Of a stretch of 64,000 nucleotides of DNA, positions 9,377-17,045 are shown one piece after another; within the stretch, counting starts at the first letter, position 1, and the number at the start of each line of letters is the position of its first letter. The notes beneath the pieces are model-generated. The model saw nothing but the letters and a program-made list of their open reading frames with translations. It was not told the origin of the DNA and ran no database searches. The translations under genes were made by a program, and so were the position numbers. The DNA lies in the NCBI RefSeq assembly GCF_000750635.1, contig NZ_CCDM010000003.1:335121-399120 (forward strand). The letters run 5' to 3'. This DNA comes from Oceanobacillus jeddahensis (GTDB lineage: Bacteria > Bacillota > Bacilli > Bacillales > Amphibacillaceae).

Positions 9377-9405
9377 AGTATAATTGATGTTAGTTTTATT
9401 GTCAA
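9377..9405 (-). promoter_or_regulatory. glnRA promoter
   Basis: On the minus strand, TTGACA (9400-9405) and TATACT (9377-9382) are separated by exactly 17 bases. The -35 element overlaps the proximal GlnR operator, the usual arrangement for repression. Confidence 0.85.
9388..9404 (-). promoter_or_regulatory. GlnR operator, proximal
   Basis: TGACAATAAAACTAACA fits TGTNA-N7-TNACA with one mismatch and begins within the -35 hexamer. Confidence 0.75.
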
Positions 9406-9410
9406 TTATA

Positions 9411-9427
9411 TGTCAGGTTTTTTAACA
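9411..9427 (-). promoter_or_regulatory. GlnR operator, distal
   Basis: TGTTAAAAAACCTGACA is a full match to TGTNA-N7-TNACA, centred 23 bases from the proximal site (about two helical turns), as in a cooperative pair. Confidence 0.8.
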
Positions 9428-9461
9428 CTTAAATGATGCGTTATTAATGCTTACCCTTTTT

Positions 9462-10703
9462 TCAAGAAATAAAACCTTGACTTTTCAATGATTTCACAGC
9501 TTCTACAATCGCAATTTTAACGTGCGTATATGTTAAACCACCTTGAACGTAAGCTGTATATGGAGGTCGAATGGGTCCGTCAGCAGATAATTCGATACTT
9601 GCCCCTTGGATAAATGTTCCAGCAGCCATAATAACCTGGTCCTCATATCCCGGCATTTCACTCGGATATGGTTTTACATACGAATTGATCGGTGAACTTT
9701 CTTGAATGGACTGGCAAAAAGCAATCATCTCTTCAGATTTATTAAACGTAACCGTTTGAATTAGATCTGTTCTTTTTTCTTGATAGGATGGAGAGGTTTG
9801 GAATCCGGCTAACTCTAAAAATCTAGCCGTAAAAAGTGCTCCTTTTAAAGCTTCCCCTACAGTATGAGGCGCCATAAAGAAACCCTGATACATTTCTTGA
9901 AGCACCCCAAGAGAAGCCCCGGTTTCTTTACCAAGACCTGGAGCTGTCAGACGATTCGCACATAAATGGATTAAATCTTGACGCCCTGCAATATATCCGC
10001 CTGCTCGAACTAACCCGCCACCAGGATTTTTAATGAGTGACCCAGCAATTAAATCTGCTCCAATATGTAATGGTTCTTTGGTTTCCGTAAATTCCCCGTA
10101 GCAATTATCAACAAATACAATGACAGACGGATCTATTTGTTTTACAAAATCAACCATTTCTTTGATCTCATTAATCGTAAAAGAAGGTCTTGCTCCATAA
10201 CCTTTTGATCGTTGGATTGCAATTACTTTTGTTTCTTCTGTCCAACTTCTCTTTATTTCTTCAAAATCAACTTCTCCTGTTTCCTTTAAAGCAATCTCAC
10301 GATAACCAATTCGAAAATCGGAAAGCGCTCCCTCTTCTTTTCCAGGCTTTCCAATTACCTCTTCCAAGGTGTCATATGGGTGTCCTGTAATATACACTAA
10401 TTCGTCATTGGGGCGCAGCACACCAAAAAGAGCTGTTGTAATTGCATGTGTTCCCGAAACAATTTGGGGACGCACGACCGCGTCCTCTCCACCAAATACA
10501 TGCGCAAATACAGCTTCTAAACCGTCCCTGCCTAAATCATCGTAGCCATAGCCTGTCGTTCCTTGTAAATGGGAATCACTGATTCGATGCTCTCTGAATG
10601 CTTCCAGCACACGTTTTTGATTCTCCTCTACAATTCCTTGAATATACTGATGACCTTCTAAACAATCTTTTTCTGCTTTTAAAATAAGTGAATCTGGTTG
10701 CAT
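9462..10703 (-). CDS. ynbB: PLP-dependent YnbB/aluminum-resistance family protein
   Basis: Fold-type I pyridoxal-phosphate enzyme of the Cys/Met-metabolism superfamily, 413 residues. The cofactor lysine is probably in AGSLIKNPGGG; upstream, VFVDNCYGEF supplies the aspartate that normally contacts the pyridine ring. The family has been called aluminum-resistance or methionine gamma-lyase-like, but its true substrate is not established. It lies 3 bases from hflX and before glnR, the same neighbours as in B. subtilis. A GAGGAG site precedes the ATG. Confidence 0.85.
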   Translation of the reverse strand: MQPDSLILKAEKDCLEGHQYIQGIVEENQKRVLEAFREHRISDSHLQGTTGYGYDDLGRDGLEAVFAHVFGGEDAVVRPQIVSGTHAITTALFGVLRPNDELVYITGHPYDTLEEVIGKPGKEEGALSDFRIGYREIALKETGEVDFEEIKRSWTEETKVIAIQRSKGYGARPSFTINEIKEMVDFVKQIDPSVIVFVDNCYGEFTETKEPLHIGADLIAGSLIKNPGGGLVRAGGYIAGRQDLIHLCANRLTAPGLGKETGASLGVLQEMYQGFFMAPHTVGEALKGALFTARFLELAGFQTSPSYQEKRTDLIQTVTFNKSEEMIAFCQSIQESSPINSYVKPYPSEMPGYEDQVIMAAGTFIQGASIELSADGPIRPPYTAYVQGGLTYTHVKIAIVEAVKSLKSQGFIS

Positions 10704-10706
10704 TTT

Positions 10707-11948
10707 TTACTTCTCCTCTACAAAACGGTGAAAGGGATGTTTTTTTCTGACATAGCCTTGGATATGAAATTGATTTGTTTCTTCGATTAACTCTTTTTTT
10801 ACTATTAACGCAGCTGACTGAAGCTGATATAATAAATCTCCTTTACTCGAATCTAAAACAATGTCAAATAAATCCCATTCCTCTTTTAATACTTCTTCTA
10901 CTTTTATTAATAATGATTGTAAATTTTCTTCCTCTAAGGCACTAATTTGAATATTAGGGAATTGATTCGCCAAAAAGAAATCAGCTTCCAACTGATCCTT
11001 TTTATTATACACGGTTAATACAGGGATGTGGCCAGCCTCTAATTCATTTAACAATTTTCGGACAGTGTCCTGTTGTTGTAATAAATCCGGATCGGAAATA
11101 TCTACCACATGCAGGAGAAAATCTGCTTCTGTCACTTCCTCTAAAGTTGATTTAAATGCGGCAATAAGCGATGTTGGAAGATCTTGAATAAACCCAACTG
11201 TATCCGTTACTAAACTCTTTAACCCGCTCGGAAACTGAATACGGCGTGTGAGTGGATCAAGTGTCGCAAATAATTGATCTTCTTCTAATGAATGGCTATT
11301 TGTCAGTCTGTTAAATATGGTAGATTTTCCAGCATTCGTATAACCAACAATGGCTATTTGGAAAATATCATTGGACCGTCTGCGTTTCCGGTATTGATCA
11401 CGCTGCTTCACAACTAATTGTAACCGGCGTTTGATGTCGTAGATTCTTCTTTCAATATGCCGGCGGTCCGTTTCTAATTTTGTTTCTCCCGGACCTCTTG
11501 TTCCAATTCCTCCTCCAAGTCTGGATAGATTTGCACCTTGTCCATGCAAACGAGGAAGCAAATACTCCAATTGAGCTAGTTCCACTTGGAGCTTCCCTTC
11601 CTTCGTTTGTGCACGCATTGCAAAAATATCCAATATTAATTGGCTCCGGTCCAGAACACGGACATCCAATGTATCTGCCAGATTACGGACCTGACCGGCA
11701 GATAATTCATTATTCGCCACCACTAAATCAATTTCCGATGCATCAACTGTCCGGCTCACTTCCTGAAGCTTCCCTTCCCCGATATAAGTAGCCGGATGGA
11801 TGCGTTCCCGGTTTTGTGTAACAACATGCTGCACCTGACCTCCAGCCGTTTTACATAGAGAAATAAGTTCATCTAAAGAAGACTGGAATTGGCGTTCTGA
11901 TTTTTCGTTTTGGTTAACCGCAATTACTAACACGTTTTCTGCTGTCAT
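10707..11948 (-). CDS. hflX: Ribosome-associated GTPase HflX
   Basis: GTPase that binds and splits stalled or stressed ribosomes. 413 residues: an N-terminal HflX domain, the glycine-rich GGGIGTRGPGETKLETDRR linker, then the G domain with G1 IVGYTNAGKST, G3 DTVGF and G4 NKKD. The C-terminal ~50 residues form the small variable domain. It is in the conserved spoVK-hflX-ynbB-glnR-glnA run. Confidence 0.95.
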   Translation of the reverse strand: MTAENVLVIAVNQNEKSERQFQSSLDELISLCKTAGGQVQHVVTQNRERIHPATYIGEGKLQEVSRTVDASEIDLVVANNELSAGQVRNLADTLDVRVLDRSQLILDIFAMRAQTKEGKLQVELAQLEYLLPRLHGQGANLSRLGGGIGTRGPGETKLETDRRHIERRIYDIKRRLQLVVKQRDQYRKRRRSNDIFQIAIVGYTNAGKSTIFNRLTNSHSLEEDQLFATLDPLTRRIQFPSGLKSLVTDTVGFIQDLPTSLIAAFKSTLEEVTEADFLLHVVDISDPDLLQQQDTVRKLLNELEAGHIPVLTVYNKKDQLEADFFLANQFPNIQISALEEENLQSLLIKVEEVLKEEWDLFDIVLDSSKGDLLYQLQSAALIVKKELIEETNQFHIQGYVRKKHPFHRFVEEK

Positions 11949-12010
11949 AGTTTACCTCTTTCTTAGATATCCTTTAAAATTATTCTTATCTTTTATCTTA
12001 CCCGTTATTT

Positions 12011-12922
12011 CTATTCTAGCAACAAATCCTCCTCCGTTAAAACAATTAAATCTTTGGATATAATCTGTTCCGAGGTAAGCAAACGGACTGCCTGCATACG
12101 GATTGCCTTTTCTATGATGTTTCGTACATATCTTGCATTCGAAAAATTAAAAGTCTCTTCCCGTAATTTTCTTGCCAAATGATTGCGGAGCTTCCATTCC
12201 GCCGATTTTGATAATTGATACTGTCTTTCCCCCAGCATGCGGTTTCCTATATTCAATAATTCATCCACAGAGTAATCATCGAAGTCTAAAATAAATGGAA
12301 AGCGGGACTCAAGCCCAGGATTCATGGAAAGAAAACGATCCATTTCACGCGGATAACCGGCAAGAATAAGAACCATATCTTCCCGCCCGTCTTCCATATG
12401 TTTTACAAGCAGATCGATCGCCTCTTTCCCGAAATCTTTTTCCCCGCCACGCGATAAAGAGTAAGCTTCATCAATAAATAAAATACCGCCCATCGCTTTT
12501 TGGATAACCGCTCTTGTTTTTTGTGCTGTCTGCCCGATGTATTCTCCGACTAAATCGGCACGCTCCGCCTCAATAAACTGCCCTTTGGACAGCACATTCA
12601 TATCATGATAAAGCTTTGCCAGTTTTCGGGCTACCGTCGTCTTTCCTGTGCCGGGGTTTCCTTTAAATAACATATGAAGTACCTGTTTAGAGCTTTTTAA
12701 TCCTTGTTCCTTTCTTTTTTCATTGATAAGAATACTTGCATAAATCTCTTTTATTGATGTTTTTAGCTCCTCTAAGCCGACAAAGGATGCAAATTCTTTA
12801 TCGATCATTTCAAGTGGCGAATGTCTTTGTTTTTTCACGCGGAGTTCCTTGCCGGGTTGCTGTGTATTCTCATGTAATATGATGTTAATACGACCATTTT
12901 TATACCCTTCTACCTGTGCCAA
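12011..12922 (-). CDS. spoVK: Stage V sporulation protein K (AAA+ ATPase)
   Basis: CbxX/CfqX-type AAA+ ATPase needed for spore maturation in B. subtilis. 303 residues with Walker A GNPGTGKTTVAR, Walker B GILFIDEAYSL and sensor-region residues after ILAGYPREM. The start appears to be TTG (12920-12922), using GGGGTG 8 bases upstream; the nearest ATG is out of frame. It heads the run toward hflX with a 62-base gap. I saw no convincing sporulation sigma-factor promoter in the 100 bases upstream. Confidence 0.93.
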   Translation of the reverse strand: MAQVEGYKNGRINIILHENTQQPGKELRVKKQRHSPLEMIDKEFASFVGLEELKTSIKEIYASILINEKRKEQGLKSSKQVLHMLFKGNPGTGKTTVARKLAKLYHDMNVLSKGQFIEAERADLVGEYIGQTAQKTRAVIQKAMGGILFIDEAYSLSRGGEKDFGKEAIDLLVKHMEDGREDMVLILAGYPREMDRFLSMNPGLESRFPFILDFDDYSVDELLNIGNRMLGERQYQLSKSAEWKLRNHLARKLREETFNFSNARYVRNIIEKAIRMQAVRLLTSEQIISKDLIVLTEEDLLLE

Positions 12923-13104
12923 TTCTCCATCACCCCTTATTCACTAACAATATACGCAAATATTTAAAAAGGGGTGACAGATGCCTATAAACATGTTTGA
13001 AATAATCTATTATACAATAATCACGTTATTATCATTGCCCGGCATTCGTTCATTAAAAAGTAACTTCATTAGACAAAGAATAGAGGGTAAAGTGTAAGGT
13101 GACC

Positions 13105-13235
13105 GCTGCGGCGGACCGTTTTGCTTTCCTAGGGGCACGCTCTTCAGCTAACTTTTGCCAAGAAGATCGCTTGGCAAAAGTGGATCTTCAGATGGTGCTG
13201 ATCCCTCAGGAGTCAAAACGGTCCGCCTCCGCTAG
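13105..13235. repeat. Long palindromic intergenic repeat (copy L)
   Basis: Outer arms GGCGGACCGTTTTG / CAAAACGGTCCGCC flank an inner perfect 11-bp hairpin CTTTTGCCAAG / CTTGGCAAAAG. The arms around the inner hairpin read CTTCAGCTAA and TGGATCTTCAG; the same arms recur in inverted orientation at 15176-15234. The whole could fold as one long stem. Confidence 0.85.
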
Positions 13236-13503
13236 TGAGGTATTCTATACGTGGAATAGCTGAATAAATAAAAGGTAGATCAGGCAGAACATATTTTTTA
13301 TGCTGCATGGTAAAAGTTCCGCCAAGATTACTTTCTGTGCATGAAAGCTATTCCTGATGTTAATTATTCTTGCTGTTATGATTCGAACTGCTAAGCCAGC
13401 CCTTTGAAATAACGGAATGATCGTGTCATCGAGCGAAAGAGATACTATTTCGTCCACCCCAACAGAATGTTATTTCTTTCATTCGCTGTAGAATTCTAAC
13501 TAA
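13236..13503. other. Non-coding gap between two palindromic repeats
   Basis: About 270 bases between copy L and the interrupted copy R. The only open frame (13245-13457, minus) has no ribosome site or recognisable protein features. I see nothing functional in it. Confidence 0.4.
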
Positions 13504-13540
13504 GCGGAGGCCAACCATGGAGACTGATATGAACGAAACT

Positions 13541-13934
13541 GTCAAGATCCACCCACTAACTTTTCCTGTTTTCTTTTTTTAGGCAACTTTAAGCTAAGGG
13601 TCATCCCTTTTTTGGTAAATGCTATTTCTTGCGCAAGGGTAAGCAAATGATCTCCTTTCCTGTCAGGATTAGGAGGAGAGAAGCACACGGCATGAAGGCA
13701 AAAATCTCTACTCCGATGAGCATACTGATATCCGTGGGTTGTCACATTTTATCGTTCCGTCAAAGGATCTTTCACGAACTCCTAGCGTGCGTTCACTACA
13801 GAATAGCTAGCACAAGTCTCCGTCGTGCGTTATCCTCTACGGTTTTCATCTTTGCCTCCAAGCCCTATGCTTCTTTCCCCGTTTCTTCTTTTCTTTCTAG
13901 GATGTAACGATGCTTCCTTTAGCTGTCTCTATCG
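13541..13934 (-). ncRNA. Candidate bridge-RNA region of the IS110-type element
   Basis: A 394-base stretch between the transposase stop and the subterminal repeat with no convincing gene. In IS1111-type elements the guide (bridge) RNA is encoded downstream of the transposase, so this is where it would lie. I have not derived its fold or guide loops; the assignment is by position only. Confidence 0.35.
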
Positions 13935-15056
13935 TCATAACATGGCCTCGTTCTTCTTGTCATCTGGTTCCCGTGCAATCGCCCAAATAAAGCCTGCTAA
14001 TTCTCGGGCGACGGCGGTAATCGCTTTTCCACTTTCTTTCCCTCGTGCCATCAAACGGCAGTATTTTTTGTGCAGCCGATGTTGAGCCTTCCAAGAAATA
14101 CTTAATATATTCGATGAATGACCTTTCTGCCTTTTTGCCAGCTCCCGACCAATCGTTGGTTTGTGCCGGTAACTCCACGCTGCCTCAATTAACTGCCTTC
14201 GAATATGGCGATTCCCCGTTTTGGTGATGGCTCCTTGTTTGCGTGTGTCCCCGCTGGAACCTTCACTTGGTACTAAACCGATGTATGACATAAAACCACC
14301 GGGGTGAACAAAACGAGCAAACGTACTTATCTCTGCCACCAAACTGGTAGCGGTAAGGACGGCAATGCCTCGTAAGGTCATGAGTTTTTGAATTAGTGGA
14401 GCGTGCACACCATGTTCCGCCTCTTCTTTGATTGTTTCTTCCAGTCGTTCCAACCGATGCTGATATTCTCGAAGTTGCTGGACATATTCTTGAAAAGTCA
14501 CTCTCGAAGCAGCACGGGAAAATGTCAATTGACGTAACCATTCCCAGTATTTTAACGTCCATCTTTTGGTGCCCGCTGGCTCTTTTATATCATGGCGCAA
14601 AAGAAACTTCGACAGGCGATGTTTGGCACGTAATTCATCTTCCTTCACATCTTCGCGGGCTCGAACTAAATCACGTAAGGCCTCATCGTCTTCCGTTGGG
14701 ACATAAATAGGTGTTAATTCCCCGGCACGTAATAGCGTAGCCAGGTTCAATGCATCCCTTTTGTCTGTTTTGATACGACTGCCAGGCTTCTGTGGGATGA
14801 GGGATGGGGCAACCACCTCACACGTCATGTCCATGCCGGTCAAAATACGATACAATCCATAACCTGTGGGACCGGCTTCATAACAGAAGTGCAGTTGTTC
14901 AGGTTCCCCTAATTTTTTGATACATTTTCTAATGGCTTCCAGGGTGTAATCGATCTTTCCTACGTATCTGGCTGAAGAACGACCCTCATCCGCTACTGCT
15001 ACTGCAATTTTATTCTTCGACACATCTAAACCTACATATTTTGTGTTATAATGCAT
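13935..15056 (-). CDS. IS110-family transposase (DEDD recombinase)
   Basis: 373-residue transposase, full length. The N-terminal RuvC-like part has YVGLDVSKN (first Asp), FCYEAGPTGYG (Glu) and IKTDKRDALNLA (Asp pair). The C-terminal IS116/IS110/IS902 domain has LMTLRGIAVLTA and GLVPSEGSSGDTRKQG, the latter including the expected catalytic serine region, then ITKTGNRHIRRQLIEAAW. No frameshift or internal stop is present, so the element may be active. Plus-strand frames across it are antisense shadows. Confidence 0.95.
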   Translation of the reverse strand: MHYNTKYVGLDVSKNKIAVAVADEGRSSARYVGKIDYTLEAIRKCIKKLGEPEQLHFCYEAGPTGYGLYRILTGMDMTCEVVAPSLIPQKPGSRIKTDKRDALNLATLLRAGELTPIYVPTEDDEALRDLVRAREDVKEDELRAKHRLSKFLLRHDIKEPAGTKRWTLKYWEWLRQLTFSRAASRVTFQEYVQQLREYQHRLERLEETIKEEAEHGVHAPLIQKLMTLRGIAVLTATSLVAEISTFARFVHPGGFMSYIGLVPSEGSSGDTRKQGAITKTGNRHIRRQLIEAAWSYRHKPTIGRELAKRQKGHSSNILSISWKAQHRLHKKYCRLMARGKESGKAITAVARELAGFIWAIAREPDDKKNEAML

Positions 15057-15548
15057 GTTACTAGCTCCTTTCGTGTAATAGCTCTGATTTGGGATAGTCT
15101 TTCTTACTACTCTATACCCGAATTAACCTACGTTATGACGAATCAGGGGCTAGTTTCGTTCATTATAACTCCTATGGGAACAGGGCGAGCTGAAGATCCA
15201 CTTGAAAAGCGGGTTTCTTTTCAAGTTAGCTGAAGCCGTCCCCATGGAAAGCGGAGTGGTTGGCCGGAGCGGAGCTATGCACTATCATTAGTTCAAAAAA
15301 AGCTGATTTAACTAAAAAGCAAGCATGGTAATGGAGAATATGTTCATACTGAAATAGCAAGATATATATGCTTATTCTTAGGTACGAAAGTTAAGTAATT
15401 ATAAACAAAATCTTCTCTATTGGAATCTTACGGAGAAAAGACAAAAACCCCGGCTATGTAATAATAAAAAGCGATAATTTTTCATGATTCTAAAAAAGAA
15501 ATAAACCCGGTGATTGAAATATCTCCGGGTTTATTTCTTGTGTAAAAC
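15057..15548. other. Gap between transposase and gltD
   Basis: Holds the IS right end (to about 15167), the remaining arm of palindrome R (15168-15270), a ~220-base AT-rich stretch with nothing recognisable, and the gltD terminator. Confidence 0.6.
15490..15540 (-). terminator. Terminator of gltBD
   Basis: Perfect 15-bp stem AAGAAATAAACCCGG (15496-15510) with its complement at 15525-15539; on the minus strand a T-run follows. It sits 9 bases after the gltD stop. Confidence 0.93.
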
Positions 15549-17045
15549 TTACATATCAGCAACAGTAGGCAGTGAAGTAGATCCCATTAAATAGGTGTCT
15601 ACCTGGTAAGCGACTTCTCTTCCCTCGTTAATTGCCCAAACAATTAGGCTCTGACCTCTGCGGGCATCTCCGGCTGCAAATACATTTTCTTCTGTAGTTA
15701 AAAACTTTCCATATGCTGCAAGTATGCGGTTTCGCATCGTTTTTACTCCAAAAGCATCTAAAACCGGTTCTTCGCCTCCTTCAAATCCAATGGCAATCAA
15801 CACCAGCTGAGCAGGCCATATTTTTTCCGTTCCCGGTATTTCTTCAAAAAAGAAAACACCATTTTCATCCTGCTTTTTTTCCATTTGTATCGTATGCAAC
15901 GCTTTTAAATTGCCCCGTTCATCAGTAACAAATTTCTGTGTTTGAATGGAGTATTCCCGGATGTCCTCACCAAACTTTTCTTTTGCTTCTTTGTGTGCGT
16001 ATTCTAAGCTAAATATCTGCGGATAAGCAGGCCATTGGTTACTGTCAGCCCGTTTAATTGGCAATTGTGGATGCTTTCCGAATTGTACAATACTTTTTGC
16101 ACCTTGACGGATTGCCGTTGCAATACAATCTGCACCCGTATCTCCGCCGCCGATGACGATAACGTCTTTTCCATCTGCGTTTAACTCCTCCTCTAATTCC
16201 ACATCGTCATCAAGCAATTTTTCGGTTGAGCGTGTCAGGTAATCCATTGCAAAACGCACTCCTTTGCTGTCTTTCCCTTCCAGCGGCAAATCACGATGTT
16301 TCTGAGCACCGGTACAAAGAATCACAGCATCAAAATCTGCTTTGATTTCTTCTGCTGAAATATCTTTACCTACTTCTGTATTTAACAAAAAACGGACACC
16401 CTCTTGACGAAGCAGCTGGATACGCCGTTCCACAATACCTTTATCCAGCTTCATATTGGGAATGCCATAGGTTAATAATCCACCGGCACGGTCTGCCCGT
16501 TCATAAATCGTCACCTCGTGGCCCGCTTGATTCAGCTGATCCGCTGCCGCTAACCCGGCTGGACCCGAGCCGATAACAGCCACTTTTTTTCCTGTCCGTA
16601 CAACCGGGATTCGCGGTTCAATCCAGCCTTCTTCAAACCCTTTATCAATAATTTTCTGCTCGATATTTTTTATCGTTACGGCAGGATCATTAATTGCTAC
16701 CGTACACGAACCTTCACATGGTGCAGGACATACCCTGCCGGTAAATTCCGGAAAATTATTAGTTTTCATTAATCTGTCTAATGCTTCTCTCCATCTGCCT
16801 TTATAAACAAGATCATTCCATTCCGGAATCAGGTTATAAATAGGACAACCTGATGTTGCGCCTTCTATTTCCATGCCGATATGACAAAAAGGGATACTGC
16901 AGTCCATACAACGCGCACCTTGCCAGCTTGCTGCATCATCAGAGAAGGTGCCAGCGTACTCTTGCCAGTCTTTTATTCTTTCAAGCGGGTCACGCTCTGT
17001 GGCTTTTTTTCTTTCTATTTCCATAAATCCGGTTGCTTTACCCAT
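15549..17045 (-). CDS. gltD: Glutamate synthase [NADPH], small subunit
   Basis: Supplies electrons from NADPH to the large subunit. 498 residues: an N-terminal [4Fe-4S] region ([10 protein letters not shown], then CPAPCEGSC), an FAD site ([15 protein letters not shown]) and an NADPH site ([15 protein letters not shown]). The C-terminal FAD segment is [17 protein letters not shown]. Its start overlaps the end of gltB by 8 bases, so the two are translationally coupled. A strong terminator follows. Confidence 0.97.
   Translation of the reverse strand: MGKATGFMEIERKKATERDPLERIKDWQEYAGTFSDDAASWQGARCMDCSIPFCHIGMEIEGATSGCPIYNLIPEWNDLVYKGRWREALDRLMKTNNFPEFTGRVCPAPCEGSCTVAINDPAVTIKNIEQKIIDKGFEEGWIEPRIPVVRTGKKVAVIGSGPAGLAAADQLNQAGHEVTIYERADRAGGLLTYGIPNMKLDKGIVERRIQLLRQEGVRFLLNTEVGKDISAEEIKADFDAVILCTGAQKHRDLPLEGKDSKGVRFAMDYLTRSTEKLLDDDVELEEELNADGKDVIVIGGGDTGADCIATAIRQGAKSIVQFGKHPQLPIKRADSNQWPAYPQIFSLEYAHKEAKEKFGEDIREYSIQTQKFVTDERGNLKALHTIQMEKKQDENGVFFFEEIPGTEKIWPAQLVLIAIGFEGGEEPVLDAFGVKTMRNRILAAYGKFLTTEENVFAAGDARRGQSLIVWAINEGREVAYQVDTYLMGSTSLPTVADM

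Larger units (their letters stand above)
13518..15167 (-). mobile_element. IS110-family insertion sequence, IS1111-like
   Basis: About 1.65 kb carrying a single DEDD transposase. Subterminal 12-bp perfect inverted repeats ATGAACGAAACT (13529-13540) and AGTTTCGTTCAT (15152-15163) flank it, as in the IS1111 subgroup. No target duplication is evident, as is usual for the family. The ends are estimated from the reconstructed palindrome and may be off by a few bases. Confidence 0.75.
13504..15270. repeat. Palindromic repeat (copy R) interrupted by the IS element
   Basis: GCGGAGGCCAACCA (13504-13517) and TGGTTGGCCGGAGC (15257-15270) are the two outer arms of a palindrome like copy L. Next to the IS right end the repeat resumes with ACTCCTATGGGAACAGG, then an ACTTGAAAA/TTTTCAAGT hairpin framed by GAAGATCC and TTAGCTGAAG. 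Removing about 13518-15167 restores one element of roughly 115 bp. Confidence 0.65.

Noticed and set aside
12923..13060. Sigma-E or sigma-K promoter for spoVK
   Set aside because: Only a 5-of-8 match to the sigma-E -10 was found, without a fitting -35.
13245..13457. 70-codon minus-strand reading frame
   Set aside because: No ribosome site, no recognisable protein features, and it lies between two palindromic repeats.
13629..13907. Overlapping frames in the IS non-coding segment
   Set aside because: They are on both strands, lack ribosome sites and do not resemble known passenger genes; a guide-RNA region is more likely.
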